Assembly: GCA_021731425.1 (NCBI GenBank)
Contig: JAKFXJ010000140.1
Coordinates: 1 to 8,137, forward strand
From: Limnohabitans sp.
GTDB taxonomy: Bacteria > Pseudomonadota > Gammaproteobacteria > Burkholderiales > Burkholderiaceae_C
Reading direction: 5' to 3'
Length of the DNA: 8,137 nt
Each line of letters opens with the position of its first letter. The first letter of the stretch is position 1. Under the pieces are notes generated by a model. That model did no database searches, was not told the origin of the DNA, and worked only from the letters and a program-made list of their open reading frames with translations. A program made the translations under genes and the position numbers. Shown one piece after another: positions 5,276 to 8,137 of this stretch.

Positions 5276-5881
5276 TTAAATGCCCAGCCAGCCGTTGGTG
5301 CGGGCGAAGTGCAGCGCTTGGGTGCGGCTGTTGACGCCCAAGCGGCGGAACAGACGCCAGAAGTGAACCTTGACCGTGTGCTCGCTGATGTCGAGCTTTT
5401 CGGCGATGTCGCGGTTCGACAAACCCTGGTCCAACATCAGAATCAGTTGTTTTTGGCGTTTGGACAGTTTGGTGGGGCCTGCGGGTGTGGCTGCGTCTTC
5501 GATCGCGGCTTGCTCCTCGGTCACCAAGAGGCTGCGCAAAGCCGCGATGATTTGGGTGGGGCTGTTCGATTTTTCGATGAAAGCATCTGCACCGGCTTCG
5601 AGGCAACGCGTTTCGAATTCGCTGGCGCTGGAGCTGGTCACGACGGCCAAAGGAACGTCCGGAAACTTGGCTTGGAGCACCTGAACCCCCGACATGCCCA
5701 GCGTGTCAGGCAATTGCAGGTCGAGGCAAAACAACTCGGCTGGCCCGTTTTTTTCAACGGTGGCTTCCACCACATTCAACTTGTGGATGGGAATGATTTT
5801 CAGGCCTGGTTTCACCCGATGCAGCAACATGGTCAATGCATCACGCATCAAGGGGTGGTCGTCAATGACATAAACGGTCAT
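5276..5881 (-). CDS. Orphan NarL/LuxR-family response regulator
   Basis: This 201-residue protein has a receiver domain at residues 1-120 and a LuxR-type helix-turn-helix at about 137-195. The receiver shows the acidic pair Asp7-Asp8, the phosphoacceptor Asp54 (FCLDLQLPD), the Thr/Ser switch region (VVTSSS, 81-86) and Lys104 (FIEK), so all key residues are present. The output domain reads LSKRQKQLILMLDQGLSNRDIAEKL followed by ISEHTVKVHFWRLFRRLGV, the standard four-helix DNA-binding unit. GGAG stands eight bases before the ATG at 5881, fixing the start. No histidine kinase is encoded nearby, so its partner must be elsewhere. It is followed after 9 bp by the tautomerase-SnoaL gene, probably in one transcript. 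A perfect inverted repeat 17-43 bases upstream of the start is a candidate autoregulatory site. Target genes other than its own operon cannot be inferred. Confidence 0.9.
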   Translation of the reverse strand: MTVYVIDDHPLMRDALTMLLHRVKPGLKIIPIHKLNVVEATVEKNGPAELFCLDLQLPDTLGMSGVQVLQAKFPDVPLAVVTSSSASEFETRCLEAGADAFIEKSNSPTQIIAALRSLLVTEEQAAIEDAATPAGPTKLSKRQKQLILMLDQGLSNRDIAEKLDISEHTVKVHFWRLFRRLGVNSRTQALHFARTNGWLGI

Positions 5882-5898
5882 ATTTTAATCTCCGCACT

Positions 5899-5924
5899 AA
5901 ACTGAAACATAAGGATATCAGTTT
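5899..5924. promoter_or_regulatory. Perfect 7-bp inverted repeat before the response regulator, candidate operator
   Basis: AAACTGA (5899-5905) and TCAGTTT (5918-5924) are exact inverted copies with centres 19 bp apart, lying within the 83-bp gap between trpS and the response regulator. No T-run follows on the minus strand, so a terminator is unlikely. The spacing suits a dimeric LuxR-type DNA-binding protein. Confidence 0.4.
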
Positions 5925-5944
5925 CTTGGGATTTTTGCCAGCTC

Positions 5945-5964
5945 TTTTGTTGAAAATAACAAAA
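5945..5964 (-). repeat. AT-rich 7-bp inverted repeat directly after the trpS stop
   Basis: TTTTGTT (5945-5951) and AACAAAA (5958-5964) pair perfectly with a six-base loop and abut the trpS stop codon. With one G-C pair the hairpin is weak. It could contribute to mRNA 3'-end stability or inefficient termination, but it is not a convincing terminator. Confidence 0.3.
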
Positions 5965-7281
5965 TCATTTGCGATTGGCATCGCTGTTGGCTTTTAAAAG
6001 AGACAAAACTTCTTTCAAGACTTTTTCAGCTTCTAAATTCAGCGCCAGAACGGGTTTGAGGGTGTCCAAGGCAGCCGGGCCATCGGTTTGTAACTGGGCA
6101 ATGGCTTGCCCGGCCTCTTTGGGTGAGGCAAAACCGAGACTTTGAAGCAAAACCTGGCCTTTGGCATCCACCAACTTGAAATAAAACTGGCCGTCTTTTT
6201 CGCGGTATTGCTTGAAGCTGGGCAGGGAGGTTTTGGCTTCTTTGGCTGCAGGTGCTGTGTTGCCCGATGACAAGGCACGCAGGCCCACGGCGTGACGCAA
6301 CTCGCGCATGAAGGGGGTGGCCAATTGGCGTGCTTTGTCGGCACCCGCCAGCAAAATCTTGTCCATTTCGGCGGGGTTGTCGATGAGGGCCTGGTAATGC
6401 TCGCGCATGGGCGCGATCTCGCGGTCGATGCGCTCGAACAGCATTTGTTTGGCGTCCCCCCAGCCGATGCCCTCGGCGTAGGCGCGGGCCATGGCGGCAG
6501 TTTCTTCGGCGCTGGCAAAGGCTTGGTAAATCTGGAACAGGGCCGAGCCTTCGGTGGTTTTGGGCTCGCCCGGTGCTTTGGAGTCGGTCACGATGGCCGC
6601 GATTTGTTTGCGCATTTGCGCGGCGGGGGCGAAGAGCGGGATGGTGTTGTCGTAGCTTTTGCTCATTTTGCGGCCGTCCAGACCGGGCAAGAGGGCCACG
6701 GATTCCTCAATCACGGCTTCGGGCAAAACAAAGTGCTCACCATACAAGTGGTTGAAGCTCGACGCCATGTCGCGGGCCATCTCGATGTGCTGGATCTGGT
6801 CGCGGCCTACGGGCACTTTGTGCGCCTTGAACATCAAGATGTCCGCGCCCATGAGCACGGGGTACATGAACAGGCCCGCCGTCACATCGCTGTCCGGGTC
6901 GTGGCCTGCGCCGTTGTTTTTGTCGACGGCCGCCTTGTAGGCATGGGCGCGGTTGAGCACGCCCTTCCCAGTCACGCAGGTCAGCAGCCAGGTGAGTTCG
7001 GGGATTTCAGGAATGTCGGACTGGCGGTAGAAGGTGACTATGTCCGGGTCCAGACCCGAGGCGATCCAGCTGGCCGCGATCTCGAGGGTGGAGCGCTGGA
7101 TGCGGGCGGGCTCGTCGCACTTGATGAGCGCGTGGTAGTCGGCCAAAAAGTAAAAACCATCGGTGCTGGTGTCGCGGCTGGCTTGCACCGTGGGGCGGAT
7201 GGCGCCCACGTAGTTGCCCAGGTGGGGCGTGCCGGTGGTGGTGATGCCGGTGAGAACGCGGGTTCGGGTTTGGGAGTTCAT
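5965..7281 (-). CDS. trpS: Tryptophanyl-tRNA synthetase with C-terminal YegP/DUF1508-like extension
   Basis: The enzyme charges tRNA-Trp with tryptophan using ATP, in the cytoplasm. From the ATG at 7279-7281 it has 438 residues. The class I signature is present as TGTPHLGNY (residues 16-24, the HIGH-equivalent) and GLDGRKMSKS (200-209, the KMSKS loop). Typical TrpS blocks lie between them (FYFLADYHAL, YPVLMGADIL, VPVGRDQIQHIEMARD). The core ends near residue 336, the normal size of bacterial TrpS. About 100 further residues follow: a linker rich in Ala/Lys, then SFKQYREKDGQFYFKL and GQVLLQSLGFASPKEAGQAI (355-397). These match the DGxFxFxLxxxxGxxxLxS pattern of YegP/DUF1508 domains. A hydrophobic C-terminal helix ends the protein. 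The frame is open to 7296, but MNSQTRTRVLTGI is the usual-looking start. No strong ribosome binding site is visible. It lies 40 bp behind the M50 protease gene, likely one operon. Confidence 0.95.
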   Translation of the reverse strand: MNSQTRTRVLTGITTTGTPHLGNYVGAIRPTVQASRDTSTDGFYFLADYHALIKCDEPARIQRSTLEIAASWIASGLDPDIVTFYRQSDIPEIPELTWLLTCVTGKGVLNRAHAYKAAVDKNNGAGHDPDSDVTAGLFMYPVLMGADILMFKAHKVPVGRDQIQHIEMARDMASSFNHLYGEHFVLPEAVIEESVALLPGLDGRKMSKSYDNTIPLFAPAAQMRKQIAAIVTDSKAPGEPKTTEGSALFQIYQAFASAEETAAMARAYAEGIGWGDAKQMLFERIDREIAPMREHYQALIDNPAEMDKILLAGADKARQLATPFMRELRHAVGLRALSSGNTAPAAKEAKTSLPSFKQYREKDGQFYFKLVDAKGQVLLQSLGFASPKEAGQAIAQLQTDGPAALDTLKPVLALNLEAEKVLKEVLSLLKANSDANRK

Positions 7282-7321
7282 GGAAAAGGCAAACAAACAG
7301 GAAAAGATCAGCGTAAGAAAT

Positions 7322-7984
7322 TCAGCGCAACAAAGTGGCCAGCGGGCTGAGGCTGAGCTTCAAAAAGTCAAAAGTCAGACCCATCAGGGGTTGCATCCAC
7401 CAAGCACTGATCAGGCCCGTCAGCACCAAGCCCATGACAATGAAAAAGCCCCAGGGCTCCACACGCGACACCAGCACTGCCTGCCGCCAGGGCAGCAGAC
7501 CCACCAAGATGCGCCCGCCGTCGAGCGGCGGTAGCGGGAAGAGGTTGAAGGCGAACATGACCACATTGGTCAGCATGCCGGCTTTGCACATTTCGAGGAA
7601 GAAGCGCTCGGTGACGCCGCTGCCAGCCAGCACGTAAAACAGCACGCCCCACAGCAAGGCTTGAACCAAATTGGAACCCGGCCCGGCCAGGGCGACCCAG
7701 ACCATGTCGCGTTTGGGGTGGCGCAACCGGTCAAAGCGCACGGGCACGGGTTTGGCGTAACCGAACAAAAACGCCCCACTGGTGCTGAAGTAGAGCAGCA
7801 GCGGCAGCACGATGGTGCCCAGCAGGTCGATGTGCGGCAAAGGGTTGAGCGTGACGCGGCCCAGCATGGACGCGGTGTTGTCACCCAGGCGCAGCGCGGC
7901 ATAGCCGTGGGCGGCCTCGTGCAGCGTGATCGCGAAGATCACTGGCAGGGCGTAAATCAAAACGGTTTGGATGAGGTCGGACAT
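7322..7984 (-). CDS. Site-2-type membrane metalloprotease (peptidase M50 family)
   Basis: This 220-residue integral membrane protein carries the zinc-binding HEAAH motif at residues 22-26 within the first hydrophobic segment. It also has the second M50 signature NLFPLPPLDGGRIL (147-160), in which Asp155 is the third zinc ligand. GPGSN (101-105) lies in the conserved middle helix. Length and order are those of the short, PDZ-less site-2 protease group found next to aminoacyl-tRNA synthetase or translation genes in many proteobacteria. Such enzymes cleave membrane-embedded substrates, but the physiological substrate of this subgroup is not established. The frame also allows a GTG at 7993; the ATG at 7984 (MSDLIQ) is preferred, although neither has a strong ribosome binding site. 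It precedes trpS by 40 bp on the same strand. Confidence 0.92.
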   Translation of the reverse strand: MSDLIQTVLIYALPVIFAITLHEAAHGYAALRLGDNTASMLGRVTLNPLPHIDLLGTIVLPLLLYFSTSGAFLFGYAKPVPVRFDRLRHPKRDMVWVALAGPGSNLVQALLWGVLFYVLAGSGVTERFFLEMCKAGMLTNVVMFAFNLFPLPPLDGGRILVGLLPWRQAVLVSRVEPWGFFIVMGLVLTGLISAWWMQPLMGLTFDFLKLSLSPLATLLR

Positions 7985-8137
7985 ATTCAACACCCGATTG
8001 TCTCAGACCTGTCTGTGCGCTGGCTCAGGCAGGGGATTTGGTGCCAACACTCTGCCGCGAAAGGCTTGCGCCGCGTCTTTATTTAGACGTTCGCCAAGAG
8101 GGCCAGACCCAAAGGCCCGGCCTCAAACAATTACACT
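7985..8137. other. Leader region of the M50-trpS unit; no gene supported
   Basis: About 150 bases without a credible coding frame on either strand. On the minus strand TGTAAT near 8130-8135 could be a promoter -10 element, but the matching -35 would lie outside the window. A weak hairpin (CGTCT at 8074-8078 with AGACG at 8085-8089) has no T-run. The end of an upstream gene may begin just beyond the edge. Confidence 0.35.

Noticed and set aside
5078..5905. Plus-strand open frame of 275 codons across the response regulator and tautomerase genes
   Set aside because: It spans two well-supported opposite-strand genes and has no motif of its own.
6292..7350. Plus-strand open frame of 352 codons opposite trpS
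   Set aside because: The translation is a Gly/Val/His-rich shadow without recognisable motifs; trpS on the other strand has both class I synthetase signatures.
8074..8089. Hairpin CGTCT/AGACG as a terminator at the window edge
   Set aside because: Five base pairs only, an AT loop and no T-run on either strand.
1..8137. CRISPR array, insertion sequence, toxin-antitoxin or phage defence genes
   Set aside because: No regularly spaced repeats, terminal inverted repeats with a transposase, or recognisable nuclease, toxin or antitoxin frames were found on either strand.

Overview
The window looks like chromosomal DNA from a betaproteobacterium of the order Burkholderiales, probably a Comamonadaceae-like genus. 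This rests on the style of the encoded proteins (TrpS, the M50 protease next to it, an AraC regulator with a cupin-type sensor domain) and on moderate-to-high GC with short AT-rich intergenic gaps. It is an inference from protein character; no search was run.

Layout. Positions 1-260 hold the C-terminal end of a small integral membrane protein. After a 195-bp gap comes a Tat-exported, probably lipid-anchored nitroreductase-like flavoprotein (456-1673). Base composition is very GC-rich up to about 1260 and then falls inside this gene. The gap behind it holds a tRNA-like 3' end with a CCA (1693-1760) and a hairpin terminator that can serve both strands (1821-1856). Together these suggest an old recombination junction.

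Positions 1938-4312 form a divergent module. On the minus strand a peroxiredoxin-like thiol protein and an AEC-family permease lie 15 bp apart. On the plus strand an AraC-family regulator faces away from them across a 107-bp AT-rich gap containing a direct repeat. The natural reading is a regulator controlling its divergent operon.

Positions 4358-4436 contain a promoter-like pair followed at once by a strong intrinsic terminator, then a 62-residue lipoprotein (4512-4700). This meets, tail to tail, a minus-strand gene for a 4-oxalocrotonate-tautomerase domain joined to a SnoaL/NTF2-like domain. That gene lies 9 bp behind an orphan NarL/LuxR-type response regulator, so the two look co-transcribed. 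A perfect inverted repeat sits before the regulator.

Positions 5965-7984 are housekeeping genes on the minus strand: tryptophanyl-tRNA synthetase with an extra C-terminal YegP/DUF1508-like domain, preceded by a site-2-type M50 membrane metalloprotease. The last 144 bases hold no gene I can support.

I see no CRISPR array, transposase, toxin-antitoxin pair or phage gene. The least ordinary items are the regulator plus tautomerase-SnoaL pair, the TrpS extension, and the tRNA-like scar beside the GC shift.
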